A DNA stretch of 45,275 bases, taken from assembly GCA_017995055.1 (NCBI GenBank), contig JAGOJP010000004.1, positions 1-45,275 on the forward strand, in the 5' to 3' direction. Each line of letters starts with the position of its first letter. Position 1 is the first letter of the stretch. The notes under the pieces were generated by a model. It was not told where the DNA came from. It was given only the letters and a program-made list of their open reading frames with translations, and did not search any database. A program made the position numbers and the translations under genes. Below are positions 31,947 through 41,786 of the stretch, one piece after another. Source of the stretch: Candidatus Omnitrophota bacterium. GTDB taxonomy: Bacteria; Omnitrophota; Gorgyraeia; Zapsychrales; JANLHA01.

Positions 31947-32857
31947 AAAAAGATCTTTTAAGCTTACAGGACCTCACCAAGGATGAAATCCATGATCTGC
32001 TCAAGGAGGCGGGCCGCCTGAAAGCCGACCGGCACGGCGCCTCGTCGGTTCTGAAAGACAAGACCATCGGCCTTATTTTCCAAAAGCCATCCAACCGCAC
32101 CCGTGTTTCTTTTGAAGTGGGGATTCATCAGCTGGGAGGAAAATGCCTTTACCTTGGGCCGGGGGAGATCAACCTGGGGAAAAGAGAATCCACCTCGGAT
32201 GTCGCCGCAACGCTGTCCCGGTACCTGGACGGGATCGTGGCCAGGACGTTCAAGCATGACGATATCGTAGAATTAGGCCGGACGGCCAGCATCCCTGTTA
32301 TCAACGGATTATCGGATTTATATCACCCGTGTCAGGCCTTGGCGGACCTTATGTCGATTCAAGAGAAATTTTCGGAGTTCAAAGGCCTGAAACTGGCATA
32401 CATAGGCGACGGCAATAACGTGTGCCATTCCCTGATGCTCGCTGGCGTCAAAGTCGGCATGAATGTCGCCGTTGCGACCCCGCCGGGCTATGAACCTAAC
32501 CCGGAAATCCTTAAAACGGCTCAGGAAGAAGCCCGGCCGTTGAAGGCCGCTGTATCCCTGACCCATGACCCGCGGGAAGCGGCCCGTGACGCCCATGTGA
32601 TTTACACGGATGTCTGGGCCAGCATGGGGCAGGAAGAAGAACACGACAGCCGGGTCAAAATATTCCGGGATTATCAGATTAACACCGCGCTGTTGTCCCA
32701 GGCGAACACCCATTGTATTTTTATGCATTGTCTTCCGGCGCACCGGGGAGAGGAAGTGACAGCCGAAGTGATCGACGGGCCCCATTCCATCGTCTTCGAC
32801 CAGGCGGAAAACAGGCTGCATATACAAAAAGCGATTTTAGTGTTTCTTTTTTCTTAA
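31943..32857 (+). CDS. argF: Ornithine carbamoyltransferase ArgF
   Basis: A 304-residue transcarbamoylase that makes citrulline. The carbamoyl-phosphate loop reads PSNRTRVSFE (49-58), a variant of the usual S-T-R-T-R with Asn at the second position. Other signatures are YHPCQALADL and the ornithine-binding MHCLPAHRGEEV. The length is normal for the family. It shares the ATGA overlap with argD and is followed by argG after 23 bases. Asn in place of the Thr is seen in some OTCases and does not mark it as inactive. Confidence 0.95.
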   Translation: MKKDLLSLQDLTKDEIHDLLKEAGRLKADRHGASSVLKDKTIGLIFQKPSNRTRVSFEVGIHQLGGKCLYLGPGEINLGKRESTSDVAATLSRYLDGIVARTFKHDDIVELGRTASIPVINGLSDLYHPCQALADLMSIQEKFSEFKGLKLAYIGDGNNVCHSLMLAGVKVGMNVAVATPPGYEPNPEILKTAQEEARPLKAAVSLTHDPREAARDAHVIYTDVWASMGQEEEHDSRVKIFRDYQINTALLSQANTHCIFMHCLPAHRGEEVTAEVIDGPHSIVFDQAENRLHIQKAILVFLFS

Positions 32858-32880
32858 TCTACCTTCAGGAGAAGATATAA

Positions 32881-34053
32881 ATGAAAAAAGTTGTTTTGGC
32901 CTATTCAGGCGGCCTGGACACGTCCTGTGCGATCAAATGGCTGACAGACCGCGATTATCAAGTCATCGCTTTCATCGCCGACGTAGGGCAAAATGAAAAT
33001 TTTAAAGCAATCCGACAACGGGCGATGAAAACAGGGGCGGCCAAGGTTTACGTCTTAAACCTCCAGAAGGAATTTGTGCTGGATTACGTCTTTCCCGCTC
33101 TGAAAGCCGGGGCGATCTATGAAAATAAATATCTGCTGGCGACAGCCCTGTCCCGGCCGCTTATCGCCAGGCACCTCGTTGAGATCGCGAAAAAAGAAGA
33201 CGCCGCAGCCGTGGCTCACGGCTGCACCGGGAAAGGCAATGATCAGGTCCGGTTTGAAACCACCGTGTCGATCTTAAACCCAAAACTGGAACAAATCGCG
33301 CCCGTGCGTATCTGGGAATTCAAAACGCGGGAAGAAGAAATCGAATACGCTCGCCAGCACCGCATCCCCGTGGATGTCACCAAGAAGAGCCCATACAGCA
33401 TCGATAAAAACCTTTACGGCCGCAGCATTGAATGCGGGGTTTTAGAAGATCCCTGGACCGAACCTCCGGAAGAGATCTACCAGATGACCCAAAACCCGCA
33501 AACCGCGCCGCAAAAGCCGGAAAATATAGAAATCAGTTTTACACAAGGGATCCCGGCCAAACTCAACGGAAAATCACTGAATCCTGTGTCCATGATCCAG
33601 ACCCTCAATGACATCGGCGGCCGCCACGGGGTTGGTCGGGTGGATGCGGTTGAAAACCGGCTGGTCGGAATTAAATCACGGGAAATTTATGAAAATCCCG
33701 CCGGCACAATCTTGCATCTGGCCCACCAGGAACTGGAATACCTGGTCCTGGACAGGGAAACGGTTCACTTCAAGCATGTGCTGGCCTATAAATACGCTGA
33801 AATGGTTTACTACGGGCTATGGGAAACTCCGATGAAAAAACAGCTTGACGCCCTGATCGCGCAGACCCAGGAAGAATTAACCGGCACGGTCCGCTTGAAA
33901 CTATATAAAGGAAGCTGCACGGTAACCGGAAGAAAGTCCCCGTTTTCGCGCTATAAACTGGAACTAGCGACTTACGGGGATAAAGACGTATTCAACCAGA
34001 AACTCGCGGAAGGTTTTAACCGGCTCTGGAGTCTGCCGTACCAGCGCTTATAA
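32881..34053 (+). CDS. argG: Argininosuccinate synthase ArgG
   Basis: A 390-residue argininosuccinate synthase, which joins citrulline and aspartate using ATP. The PP-loop is AYSGGLDTSCAIKWL (7-21). The segments AHGCTGKGNDQVRFE and SPYSIDKNLYGRSIECGVLEDPW are hallmarks of the bacterial enzyme. A GGAGA site precedes the ATG. It lies 23 bases after argF and 46 bases ahead of argH. Confidence 0.97.
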   Translation: MKKVVLAYSGGLDTSCAIKWLTDRDYQVIAFIADVGQNENFKAIRQRAMKTGAAKVYVLNLQKEFVLDYVFPALKAGAIYENKYLLATALSRPLIARHLVEIAKKEDAAAVAHGCTGKGNDQVRFETTVSILNPKLEQIAPVRIWEFKTREEEIEYARQHRIPVDVTKKSPYSIDKNLYGRSIECGVLEDPWTEPPEEIYQMTQNPQTAPQKPENIEISFTQGIPAKLNGKSLNPVSMIQTLNDIGGRHGVGRVDAVENRLVGIKSREIYENPAGTILHLAHQELEYLVLDRETVHFKHVLAYKYAEMVYYGLWETPMKKQLDALIAQTQEELTGTVRLKLYKGSCTVTGRKSPFSRYKLELATYGDKDVFNQKLAEGFNRLWSLPYQRL

Positions 34054-34099
34054 CCATCCCGGGATCCTACGCGGGCATCGCAAAGCCAGAGAGGTTCAC

Positions 34100-35455
34100 A
34101 TGAGCAAATTGTGGGGCGGACGCTTTTCTCAGGAGACAGACACGGCCGTAGAAAATTTCACCCGGTCCATTCATTATGACCAGCGGTTAGCTAAATTTGA
34201 CTGTTGGGGCTCCCTTGCGCATATTCATGTTTTAAAGCAGGCCGGCCTGTTGAAACAGCAGGAATTTCACCAACTGCAGACCGGGCTTAATAAAATCCTC
34301 GATACGATCGAAAAAGGGACATTCAAGCCTGACCCGCGGGTTGAAGATATCCATTCTTACATCCAGAGCCTGCTGGAAAAACCGGGATACGCCGGGAGCG
34401 CGGCTTTAAAACTGCACACCTGCCGCTCCCGCAATGACCAGGTCGTGCTGGACACAAAATGGTACTGCCTGGAACAGCTTCTCGTGACGGAACGGAAGCT
34501 CCTGACCTACATGAAAAGCCTGTTCCATTTGGGGCAACGGCACGCCCGCGTCATCATGCCCGGCTTCACGCACTTACAACACGCGATTCCCGTGGCGTTT
34601 CCCATGTACTGCGATGCCTTTATTCAAATGGCGGAGCGGGACGAAAGCCGGTTGCTGAGGATTTATAATACTATCCAATTAACCATGGGCTCCGGGGCGC
34701 TTGCCGGGACATTCCTGCCGGCGGCGTTTTACAGCCAGCCGATCAACCCGGATTGGGACAAAGACATTTCGCCGGCCACCAATTCCCTGGACACCGTCAG
34801 CGACCGTGATTTCATTATTGATATTTTATCCAGCCTAGCCATGATAGGCATGCATTTATCCAGGTTATCGGAAGACCTCATCCTCTGGGCCACCACAGAA
34901 TTCGGTTTCGCGGAATTATCCGACGCGTTCTGCACCGGCAGCTCGCTGATGCCGCAGAAAAAAAATCCCGATGTGCTGGAGCTCATCCGGGGGTACACCG
35001 GCCGGCTCTACGGCAACCTGATCAGCGTTCTGGTCGTTATGAAAGGGCTCCCCATGACCTACAACCGCGACATGCAGCTCGATAAAGAGCCGTTGTTTGA
35101 CTCATTCCGTATTGTCCAGGAAAGCCTGCAGATTCTGGCGCCCTTGCTGGATCATCTTCAATTGAAAGAAGAGCGGATACGGAAGCACCTTGACGACGAA
35201 TCCTTGTATGCGACAGACCTGGCTGATTATCTGGTGCAAAATAAGGTGCCTTTCAAGCAGGCCCATCATTTGATCGGCCAGCTGATCCAGATGAAAAACA
35301 CCTCCGGCATGGACATCAAAGGGATGGATGATAAAACCTTGCAGCAAATTCATCCTTTATTAAACACACACATTGTCCAGGAAATTATAAACCCGGAGAA
35401 ATCCGTCAAGGCGAAGAAATCCCTGAAAAGAAGAAAAAGAACTTCCCATGCATGA
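34100..35455 (+). CDS. argH: Argininosuccinate lyase ArgH
   Basis: A 451-residue lyase of the fumarase superfamily that splits argininosuccinate to arginine and fumarate. The superfamily signature GSSLMPQKKNPD lies at 280-291, with the catalytic Ser in its Gly-Ser-Ser. LHTCRSRNDQV and MPGFTHLQHAIPV hold the substrate-binding and general-acid residues. KLWGGRFSQETD opens the protein. The C-terminus is extended by a basic tail (KAKKSLKRRKRTSHA). Its last 8 bases overlap lysA. Confidence 0.97.
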   Translation: MSKLWGGRFSQETDTAVENFTRSIHYDQRLAKFDCWGSLAHIHVLKQAGLLKQQEFHQLQTGLNKILDTIEKGTFKPDPRVEDIHSYIQSLLEKPGYAGSAALKLHTCRSRNDQVVLDTKWYCLEQLLVTERKLLTYMKSLFHLGQRHARVIMPGFTHLQHAIPVAFPMYCDAFIQMAERDESRLLRIYNTIQLTMGSGALAGTFLPAAFYSQPINPDWDKDISPATNSLDTVSDRDFIIDILSSLAMIGMHLSRLSEDLILWATTEFGFAELSDAFCTGSSLMPQKKNPDVLELIRGYTGRLYGNLISVLVVMKGLPMTYNRDMQLDKEPLFDSFRIVQESLQILAPLLDHLQLKEERIRKHLDDESLYATDLADYLVQNKVPFKQAHHLIGQLIQMKNTSGMDIKGMDDKTLQQIHPLLNTHIVQEIINPEKSVKAKKSLKRRKRTSHA

Positions 35456-36701
35456 CTTCCATTTTAAAAATAAAGAATTATATTGCGAAAATATCCCGGT
35501 GGCCGATATCGCTCAAGCCGTAGGCACGCCTTTTTATCTTTACAGTCACAAAACCCTGCTCGACCATTTCCTCAAGATCCAAACTGCGTTCGCGGCTGTG
35601 GATCCGGTCATCTGTTTTGCCATGAAGGCCAACGGGAATCTCGCGGTCCTCAAGGCCCTCGTGAAAGCCGGAGCGGGCCTAGACATTGTATCCGGCGGGG
35701 AACTTAAAAAAGCCTGGAAAATCCAGGCAGATCCCCAAAAGATAGTCTATGCCTCGGTCGGGAAAACCGATGAGGAAATCCTGGCCGCGCTGAAAACAGG
35801 AATTCTATTTTTCAACGTCGAATCATCCGCCGAATTAGAGAGGATCAACCACATTGCCGAAAAAGGAGGCATGACTGCTCCGGTCGCGATCCGCATCAAC
35901 CCGGACGTGGAGGCCACAACGCATGAATTCATCACCACCGGGACCTTAAAAAACAAATTCGGGATCGATCTGACGTCAGCCAAGCAACTCTTAAAAGAGT
36001 CCGGGAAGCAGGCCCATATCCGGATCATCGGCCTGCATATCCACATCGGGTCGCAAATCGTGGACAGCGCCCCCTTTATCAAGGCCATCACGCGCGTGAC
36101 CGAATTTATTGAAGAGCTCAAAACAGAGGGCGTGACCATTGAATATCTCGATATCGGCGGAGGCCTGGGCATCATCTACAAAGACGAAAAACCGCAGACC
36201 GCCCAGGAGTTCGCTGAGGCCGTGTTGCCGTGCCTTAAAAAAAGCGGGCTGAAGATCATTATGGAACCGGGACGTTTTATTGCGGGTAATGCCGGGATCC
36301 TCGTCACCAAAGTCCTGTATTTTAAGGATAACGGTTATAAAAAATTCCTTATTGTTGACGGCGGGATGAACGACCTCATCCGCCCTTCTTTTTACGGTGC
36401 TTATCATGAAATCGTGCCCGTACAAGAAACTCCGGGCCCCGCTGTCCAATTAGACGTTGTGGGCCCGATCTGTGAAAGCGGAGACTTTCTGGGAAAAGCC
36501 AGGCAACTTCCTGTTTTACCGCCGGGGGCACTGCTCGCGGTCATGAGCGCCGGGGCTTATGGATTTGCGATGTCCAGCAATTACAACGCCCGTTGCCGGG
36601 TTCCGGAAGTCATGGTCAGCGGCAACCAGTACGCAGTTGTCCGGGAGAGGGAGACGTTTGAGGACCTGATCCGGGGGGAAAAAATCCCGGAATTCCTGTA
36701 A
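35448..36701 (+). CDS. lysA: Diaminopimelate decarboxylase LysA
   Basis: A 417-residue PLP enzyme of the alanine-racemase fold that turns meso-diaminopimelate into lysine. The PLP lysine is Lys60 in ICFAMKANGNLAVLK. The later LDIGGGLGIIY, EPGRFIAGNAGILVTKVLY and GPICESGDFLGK are standard. It overlaps the end of argH by 8 bases, which couples the arginine and lysine genes on one message. It is followed by dapF, dapA, dapB and dapL, so the lysine pathway is listed last step first. Confidence 0.96.
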   Translation: MHDFHFKNKELYCENIPVADIAQAVGTPFYLYSHKTLLDHFLKIQTAFAAVDPVICFAMKANGNLAVLKALVKAGAGLDIVSGGELKKAWKIQADPQKIVYASVGKTDEEILAALKTGILFFNVESSAELERINHIAEKGGMTAPVAIRINPDVEATTHEFITTGTLKNKFGIDLTSAKQLLKESGKQAHIRIIGLHIHIGSQIVDSAPFIKAITRVTEFIEELKTEGVTIEYLDIGGGLGIIYKDEKPQTAQEFAEAVLPCLKKSGLKIIMEPGRFIAGNAGILVTKVLYFKDNGYKKFLIVDGGMNDLIRPSFYGAYHEIVPVQETPGPAVQLDVVGPICESGDFLGKARQLPVLPPGALLAVMSAGAYGFAMSSNYNARCRVPEVMVSGNQYAVVRERETFEDLIRGEKIPEFL

Positions 36702-36728
36702 GCCCAGGCCATAACCCGGTGACTTAAA

Positions 36729-37562
36729 ATGAAACAAAAAATCATTAATTTTATTAAAATGTCCGGTGCGGGGAATGACTTCCTTGTTCTCGAAGCCGTG
36801 AAAGGACTGCCGCTAAAAAAACTGGCCCGGGCCATGTGCGACCGCACAAACGGCATCGGGGCGGACGGGTTGCTCATCCTGGGCCCGTCCCGTAAAGCAG
36901 AGTACCGGATGAGAATCATCAATGCTGACGGCTCGGAAGCTGAAATGTGCGGCAACGGGGCGCGGTGCCTGGCGGCTTATATCGCCCGTTATAAAAGAGA
37001 AGGGCGCGGCCAGGCCACGTTTACCATCGAAACCCTGGCGGGCATTCTTGACGCCGAAGCCCGGGAGGAACAGGCGCGCGTGCGCTTAAGCCCGCCGTCC
37101 GATTACCGGCCGGACATTGCCCTCATGGTCAACAAACGCCGCGTGATTGTCCAATACATCGACACGGGCGTTCCGCATATCATTATCTATGTGGACCATT
37201 TAAAAGATATCGATGTCAACCGGATCGCGCCTGCGTTCCGTTATCATAAAAAATTCATGCCGCGGGGCACCAACGTAAATTTTGTGGAACAGCTCAAACC
37301 CGGTCTGGTGGGCATAAGAACATACGAACGGGGGGTCGAAGCCGAAACCAAAGCGTGCGGGACCGGCAGCGTCGCCGCCGCGTTGGTCACGTTTATGAAA
37401 ACGCACCCGGGCGATGATAACATCACTGGGGCCAGCATGAATGTCTTAACGCAAAGCGGCGAAGTCCTGAACGTCATTTTTGACATGGCCCGCGGCCAAT
37501 TTAAAAATGTCTATCTGAAAGGCAGCGCCCATTTTATCGCACAAGGTCAATTTTTTGTTTAA
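36729..37562 (+). CDS. dapF: Diaminopimelate epimerase DapF
   Basis: A 277-residue epimerase that converts LL- to meso-diaminopimelate, needed for lysine and for peptidoglycan. The two catalytic cysteines are Cys74 in AEMCGNGARC and Cys210 in TKACGTGSVAAAL. MSGAGNDFLVLE near the start and MPRGTNVNFVE are typical. No cofactor is needed. It sits between lysA and dapA with short gaps (27 and 47 bases). Confidence 0.96.
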   Translation: MKQKIINFIKMSGAGNDFLVLEAVKGLPLKKLARAMCDRTNGIGADGLLILGPSRKAEYRMRIINADGSEAEMCGNGARCLAAYIARYKREGRGQATFTIETLAGILDAEAREEQARVRLSPPSDYRPDIALMVNKRRVIVQYIDTGVPHIIIYVDHLKDIDVNRIAPAFRYHKKFMPRGTNVNFVEQLKPGLVGIRTYERGVEAETKACGTGSVAAALVTFMKTHPGDDNITGASMNVLTQSGEVLNVIFDMARGQFKNVYLKGSAHFIAQGQFFV

Positions 37563-37609
37563 CAGCTCGGAACGAAATCCGAAAAAATAACGAAGAGGGG
37601 AAACGTGAA

Positions 37610-38491
37610 ATGATCAGTGGTTCCATTGTCGCACTTGTAACGCCTTTCAAGAACGGGAAAGTTGACGAAAAAAAATTAACCGAACTGGTTGATTTTCAAA
37701 TCCATAACGGCACGAATGGAATCGTACCGTGCGGAACGACCGGGGAATCCCCGACCTTGTCCTACGAAGAGCATAACCGGGTTATTGAGATATGCATCAA
37801 AGCCGCTGAAAGACGGGTTCCGGTGATCGCAGGAACCGGGTCCAATTCAACCGCCGAAGCCGTGGAATTAACCCGGCACGCCGCCGAAGCAGGCGCGGAT
37901 GCCGTGTTGATCGTGAGCCCCTATTATAATAAACCCACGCAAAAAGGCCTCTACGCCCATTTTAAAACCATCGCGACGGCTGTAGATATCCCGATTATCC
38001 TCTATAATATTCCCGGCCGGGCCGCCTGCAACATTGAGCCCGCCACCATCGCGCAGCTGGCACAAGACTGTAAAACAATCATCGGGGTTAAAGAGGCCTC
38101 CAGGTCCCTGGCCCAGATGCAGGACATCAAGCGGCTTTGCCCGGAAGAATTTTTACTGCTCTCCGGTGATGACGCACTTCTCCTGCCCGTCTTAAGCATC
38201 GGAGGGAAAGGGGTCATCTCGGTGGCCGCCAACATCGTGCCGCAGGACATCGTCCAGATTATCACCGCTTATGCCGACGGACATGTTAAAAAGGCCCAGG
38301 ACATGTCCTACCGGCTGCTGCCTTTGGTGCAGGCCCTGTTTTTGGAAACTAATCCCATCCCGGTCAAGACCGCAATGGGGCTGATGGGACTTTGCTCGGA
38401 CGAGCTGCGCCTGCCGTTGTCTCCCATGTCGGACAGCAACAAGGACAAGCTGAAAAATGTACTCAAAGACTTTAATCTTATCAAATCATAA
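37610..38491 (+). CDS. dapA: 4-hydroxy-tetrahydrodipicolinate synthase DapA
   Basis: A 293-residue DapA, which condenses pyruvate with aspartate semialdehyde. The Schiff-base lysine is Lys161 in IIGVKEAS, with Tyr132 in ILYNIPGRA and the Thr-Thr pair in PCGTTGESPTLS (40-51). These positions agree with the E. coli enzyme. The start is set by the usual ISGSIVALVTPF. The product of asd (24838-25833) is its substrate. Confidence 0.97.
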   Translation: MISGSIVALVTPFKNGKVDEKKLTELVDFQIHNGTNGIVPCGTTGESPTLSYEEHNRVIEICIKAAERRVPVIAGTGSNSTAEAVELTRHAAEAGADAVLIVSPYYNKPTQKGLYAHFKTIATAVDIPIILYNIPGRAACNIEPATIAQLAQDCKTIIGVKEASRSLAQMQDIKRLCPEEFLLLSGDDALLLPVLSIGGKGVISVAANIVPQDIVQIITAYADGHVKKAQDMSYRLLPLVQALFLETNPIPVKTAMGLMGLCSDELRLPLSPMSDSNKDKLKNVLKDFNLIKS

Positions 38492-38511
38492 CAGAAAGCG
38501 GAAAGAAAACC

Positions 38512-39231
38512 ATGATACCCATAGCGATTAACGGCTGTCAAGGGCGCATGGGACAACGCATCACCCAGCTCGCCTTACAGGATAAAGATTTCCATATCGT
38601 CGCCTTCATGGAGCATCCGGATCACCCCCTCATAAACAAAGTGTATCAAGGGACATTGATCTCCGGGGATCCCGCAGCCATCGGGAAAAGCAAAGTCCTT
38701 ATTGATTTCACCTCCCCGGAGTCGACCATGACCTATTTAAAGATTTGCGAGGAGTACGGGGTGAATTGCGTCATCGGGACCACCGGCCTGAATGATTCTC
38801 ACCTAAAGGCGATCCAGGCGGCCTCCCGCCGGATCGCGATTGTGTTTTCCTCCAATATGTCCATCGGGGTCAACATTCTCTTTAAACTCACACAAACACT
38901 TGCGGCGGCCGCCCCGGGACATTACCAGGTGAAAATCATGGAAGCGCATCATATCCACAAGAAAGACGCTCCTTCGGGAACAGCCAAAACCCTGGGCCAT
39001 CTTATTGAGGAAAACTCCGGGCACCGCGTTCAAGACATTCAATCCATCCGGGAAGGGGAAATTGTCGGAGACCACAAAATCATCTTTGAATCGCCCGAAG
39101 ACTGTATCGTGATTGAACATCACGCCAAAACCCGGGACATTTTTGCCAAAGGGGCCCTGGTTGCCGCTAAATTTCTTTCAACCCAGGCCAAAGGACTGTT
39201 TGACATGCAGGACGTCTTAAACATCCGCTGA
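38512..39231 (+). CDS. dapB: 4-hydroxy-tetrahydrodipicolinate reductase DapB
   Basis: A 239-residue DapB. The nucleotide loop is NGCQGRMGQRI (7-17) and the catalytic site is MEAHHIHKKDAPSGTAKTLG. It is on the short side of the family (E. coli about 270 residues), mainly through tighter loops, with all motifs kept. It makes tetrahydrodipicolinate, the substrate of the dapL product encoded next. Confidence 0.95.
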   Translation: MIPIAINGCQGRMGQRITQLALQDKDFHIVAFMEHPDHPLINKVYQGTLISGDPAAIGKSKVLIDFTSPESTMTYLKICEEYGVNCVIGTTGLNDSHLKAIQAASRRIAIVFSSNMSIGVNILFKLTQTLAAAAPGHYQVKIMEAHHIHKKDAPSGTAKTLGHLIEENSGHRVQDIQSIREGEIVGDHKIIFESPEDCIVIEHHAKTRDIFAKGALVAAKFLSTQAKGLFDMQDVLNIR

Positions 39232-39296
39232 ATCTCTGTCGCGGCCTCCCGACTGAAAAATTTTTCCCTAAAGAATAGACACTTAAAGGAGTGAAA

Positions 39297-40463
39297 ATGA
39301 CAAACACCATTGAATGGGCAGACCGGCTGAAAGAGCTGCCGCCCTATCTTTTTATTGATATCGATAAAGCCAAACGCAAAGCCATCGCCGAAGGCCGCGA
39401 CGTCATCAATCTGGGGATCGGGGATCCGGACCTGCCACCTTTCCCGCACATCATTGCAGCCATGAAAGCCGCCTTGGACAACCCGGGAAACCATCATTAC
39501 GCGTTCGATGCCGGCCTTCCAGACCTGCGCCAGGCCATCGCCGAATGGTTTCAGGCCCGCTTTCAAGTCAGCCTGGACCGGGACACGGAAATTTATCCGT
39601 TGATCGGATCCAAGGAAGGGCTGGCCCATTTACCGCTGGGGATTATCAACCCGAATGATAAAGTATGGATTACCGACCCGGCCTATCCGGCTTACCAGGC
39701 GTCCGTCCTGTTTGCAGGGGGGAAAATCACCCGTATCCCGCTCAAAGAAAGCCAAAATTTTATGCCGGACATCTCCAAACTCCCTTCGGCCAAGGGCGTC
39801 AAAGCGATGTTTGTCAATTATCCCAACAACCCCACCGCGACCTGCGCCACGAAACAATTTTATCAACAGCTGGTTGAATTTGCCCTCGCTAACAATATCA
39901 TCCTCATATCCGATATGGCCTATTCAGAAATTTACTACGACGGCGTGAAACCGGTCAGCATCCTCGAAGTGAAGGGAGCGAAAGATATCGCCATTGAGTT
40001 CCATTCCCTGTCAAAAACCTACAATATGACCGGATGGCGCATAGGCTGGGCCTGCGGGAACCCCAGGCTCATCGCGGCTCTGGCAAAGGTGAAATCCAAC
40101 TATGATTCCGGGATCTTCCAGGCGATCCAGGTCGCCGGCATCTCGGCCCTCCAAACCCCGCCCGAAGAAATCGATGATTTACGGCGTTTATACGAAGAGC
40201 GGAGGGATTGTCTGATTAACGGCCTGCGCAGCGTCGGATGGAAAATCCAACCCCCCGCGGCCGCTTTTTACGTCTGGGCGAAAATCCCGAAATGTTTCCA
40301 GGATTCCATGCAAGCGGCTCAAACGTTTCTGGACCGGGCTGACATCGTCGCCACACCCGGCGTGGGGTTTGGGCCTGCGGGAGAAGGGTATATCCGCATG
40401 GCCCTGACGGTTCCGAAGGACCGCCTGGCGGAAGCCGTCAGCAGAATCCAAAAAATTCTTTAA
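39297..40463 (+). CDS. dapL: LL-diaminopimelate aminotransferase DapL
   Basis: A class I/II PLP aminotransferase of 388 residues. It reads PPYLFIDIDKAKRKAIAEG near the start, NLGIGDPDLPPF, YPNNPT (175-180), and the PLP lysine Lys240 in HSLSKTYNMTGWRIGW. These fit the DapL group, which converts tetrahydrodipicolinate to LL-DAP in one step and replaces dapD, dapC and dapE. The dap neighbours strongly support this over a general aspartate aminotransferase. The ATG at 39297 follows AAGGAG by 5 bases; the GTG at 39291 overlaps that site and is less likely. DapL is known in Chlamydiae and other PVC groups. Confidence 0.93.
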   Translation: MTNTIEWADRLKELPPYLFIDIDKAKRKAIAEGRDVINLGIGDPDLPPFPHIIAAMKAALDNPGNHHYAFDAGLPDLRQAIAEWFQARFQVSLDRDTEIYPLIGSKEGLAHLPLGIINPNDKVWITDPAYPAYQASVLFAGGKITRIPLKESQNFMPDISKLPSAKGVKAMFVNYPNNPTATCATKQFYQQLVEFALANNIILISDMAYSEIYYDGVKPVSILEVKGAKDIAIEFHSLSKTYNMTGWRIGWACGNPRLIAALAKVKSNYDSGIFQAIQVAGISALQTPPEEIDDLRRLYEERRDCLINGLRSVGWKIQPPAAAFYVWAKIPKCFQDSMQAAQTFLDRADIVATPGVGFGPAGEGYIRMALTVPKDRLAEAVSRIQKIL

Positions 40464-40496
40464 CGCGCGCCGCCCGTATCGTCAAGAGGGAACAGC

Positions 40497-40937
40497 ATGG
40501 CTACCGTATTTTTAGCGCTGGGATCCAATGTCGGGGACCGAGAGAAAGCTATTCGGCAGGCCCTGCAGGCCCTAGAGGGAGAAGGTATAAATATCGTCCT
40601 GATTTCTTCCCTCATTGAAACCAAACCGGAGGGGGGGCCGCCGCAGGGGAAATTTCTCAACAGCGTCATCCAGGTTGAAACCGGGCTTCTTCCCGAAGAG
40701 CTTCTAATATGCATTAAAACAATCGAACAGGCTCTGGGGAGAACGCCATCGGTGCGCAACGGGCCTCGGGTTATTGATATCGATATCCTTCTTTACGATG
40801 ATATTGAATGGCATTCCCCAAGGCTGGATATTCCTCATCCGAGAATGAAGTCCCGGCCTTTCGTCATGATCCCTTTAGCGGAAATCGCCCCGGACTTAGC
40901 AAGGAGGTTAGGCCATGAAGATCATCACACAGGCTAA
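40497..40937 (+). CDS. folK: 2-amino-4-hydroxy-6-hydroxymethyldihydropteridine pyrophosphokinase FolK (complete)
   Basis: A 146-residue HPPK, which activates 6-hydroxymethyl-dihydropterin with ATP for folate synthesis. It has LALGSNVGDREKAIRQAL (6-23), the metal-binding PRVIDIDILLY (90-100) and the intact closing segment IPHPRMKSRPFVMIPLAEIAP (112-132). This makes it the complete FolK of the two in the window. The last 23 bases overlap panC. Its place in the lysine-pantothenate run, away from folE and folB, is unusual. Confidence 0.93.
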   Translation: MATVFLALGSNVGDREKAIRQALQALEGEGINIVLISSLIETKPEGGPPQGKFLNSVIQVETGLLPEELLICIKTIEQALGRTPSVRNGPRVIDIDILLYDDIEWHSPRLDIPHPRMKSRPFVMIPLAEIAPDLARRLGHEDHHTG

Positions 40938-41763
40938 AACGATTCAGGAACTCAGCCAAAAATTCCGTCGAGAAGGGAAAACGATTGGCTTTGTCCCAAC
41001 CATGGGATACCTTCATGACGGGCATCGTTCCTTGCTGAAAGCCTGCCGCCGACACAATGACATTTCCATTCTAAGCATCTTTGTCAACCCCACACAATTC
41101 GGGCCACAAGAAGATTTTCAATCTTACCCTCGAGACAAAAAAAAAGATGTTTTATTGGCAAAAAAAGAAAATGTTGATATAATATTTTATCCGTCGGAAA
41201 AAATGATGTACCCTGGACGGTATTTGACATACATCCATGTAGAAAAAATCACTGCGACGCTTTGCGGAGCGTCGCGCCCGGGGCACTTCCGGGGCGTGGC
41301 CACTGTCGTCGGGAAATTATTAAACATCGTCCAGCCACACAGGATTTATCTTGGGCAAAAAGATGCCCAGCAATGCGTGGTGATCCGGCAAATGGTAAAA
41401 GATTTAAACTTCCCGGTGCAGGTTCGGGTGTTGCCGACGTTCAGAGAAAAAGATGGATTGGCCCTCAGCTCAAGGAATGCCTATTTAACAGCAGAGGAAC
41501 GGCAGGAGGCCCCGGCGTTATATCAAGCGCTCAAGATGGCGCGAGAAGAAATTCGCCGGGGGGAAACAGATTCAAGCCGATTAATCAAAAACATGAAGGC
41601 TGTCCTCAATAACCGCTGCCGTCACGGGATAATCGAATACATCGCGTGCGTCGAAGCGGAAACATTAGAACCGGTCAAAATCATTCAGGGATCAATAGTA
41701 CTGGCCTTAGCTGTCCGTCTTGGGAAGGCCCGTCTGATTGACAACATATTCGTGCGGGCCTAA
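40915..41763 (+). CDS. panC: Pantothenate synthetase PanC
   Basis: A 282-residue enzyme that joins pantoate and beta-alanine with ATP, a step toward coenzyme A. The ATP motif is PTMGYLHDGH (28-37). SIFVNPTQFGPQEDFQSYPRD and LGQKDAQQCVVIRQM are also characteristic. AAGGAGG lies 9 bases upstream, inside folK, confirming the start. Its first 23 bases overlap folK, so translation is coupled. No panB or panD is in the window. Confidence 0.96.
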   Translation: MKIITQAKTIQELSQKFRREGKTIGFVPTMGYLHDGHRSLLKACRRHNDISILSIFVNPTQFGPQEDFQSYPRDKKKDVLLAKKENVDIIFYPSEKMMYPGRYLTYIHVEKITATLCGASRPGHFRGVATVVGKLLNIVQPHRIYLGQKDAQQCVVIRQMVKDLNFPVQVRVLPTFREKDGLALSSRNAYLTAEERQEAPALYQALKMAREEIRRGETDSSRLIKNMKAVLNNRCRHGIIEYIACVEAETLEPVKIIQGSIVLALAVRLGKARLIDNIFVRA

Positions 41764-41786
41764 AACACCCCAGGGTCGTTCATCCT

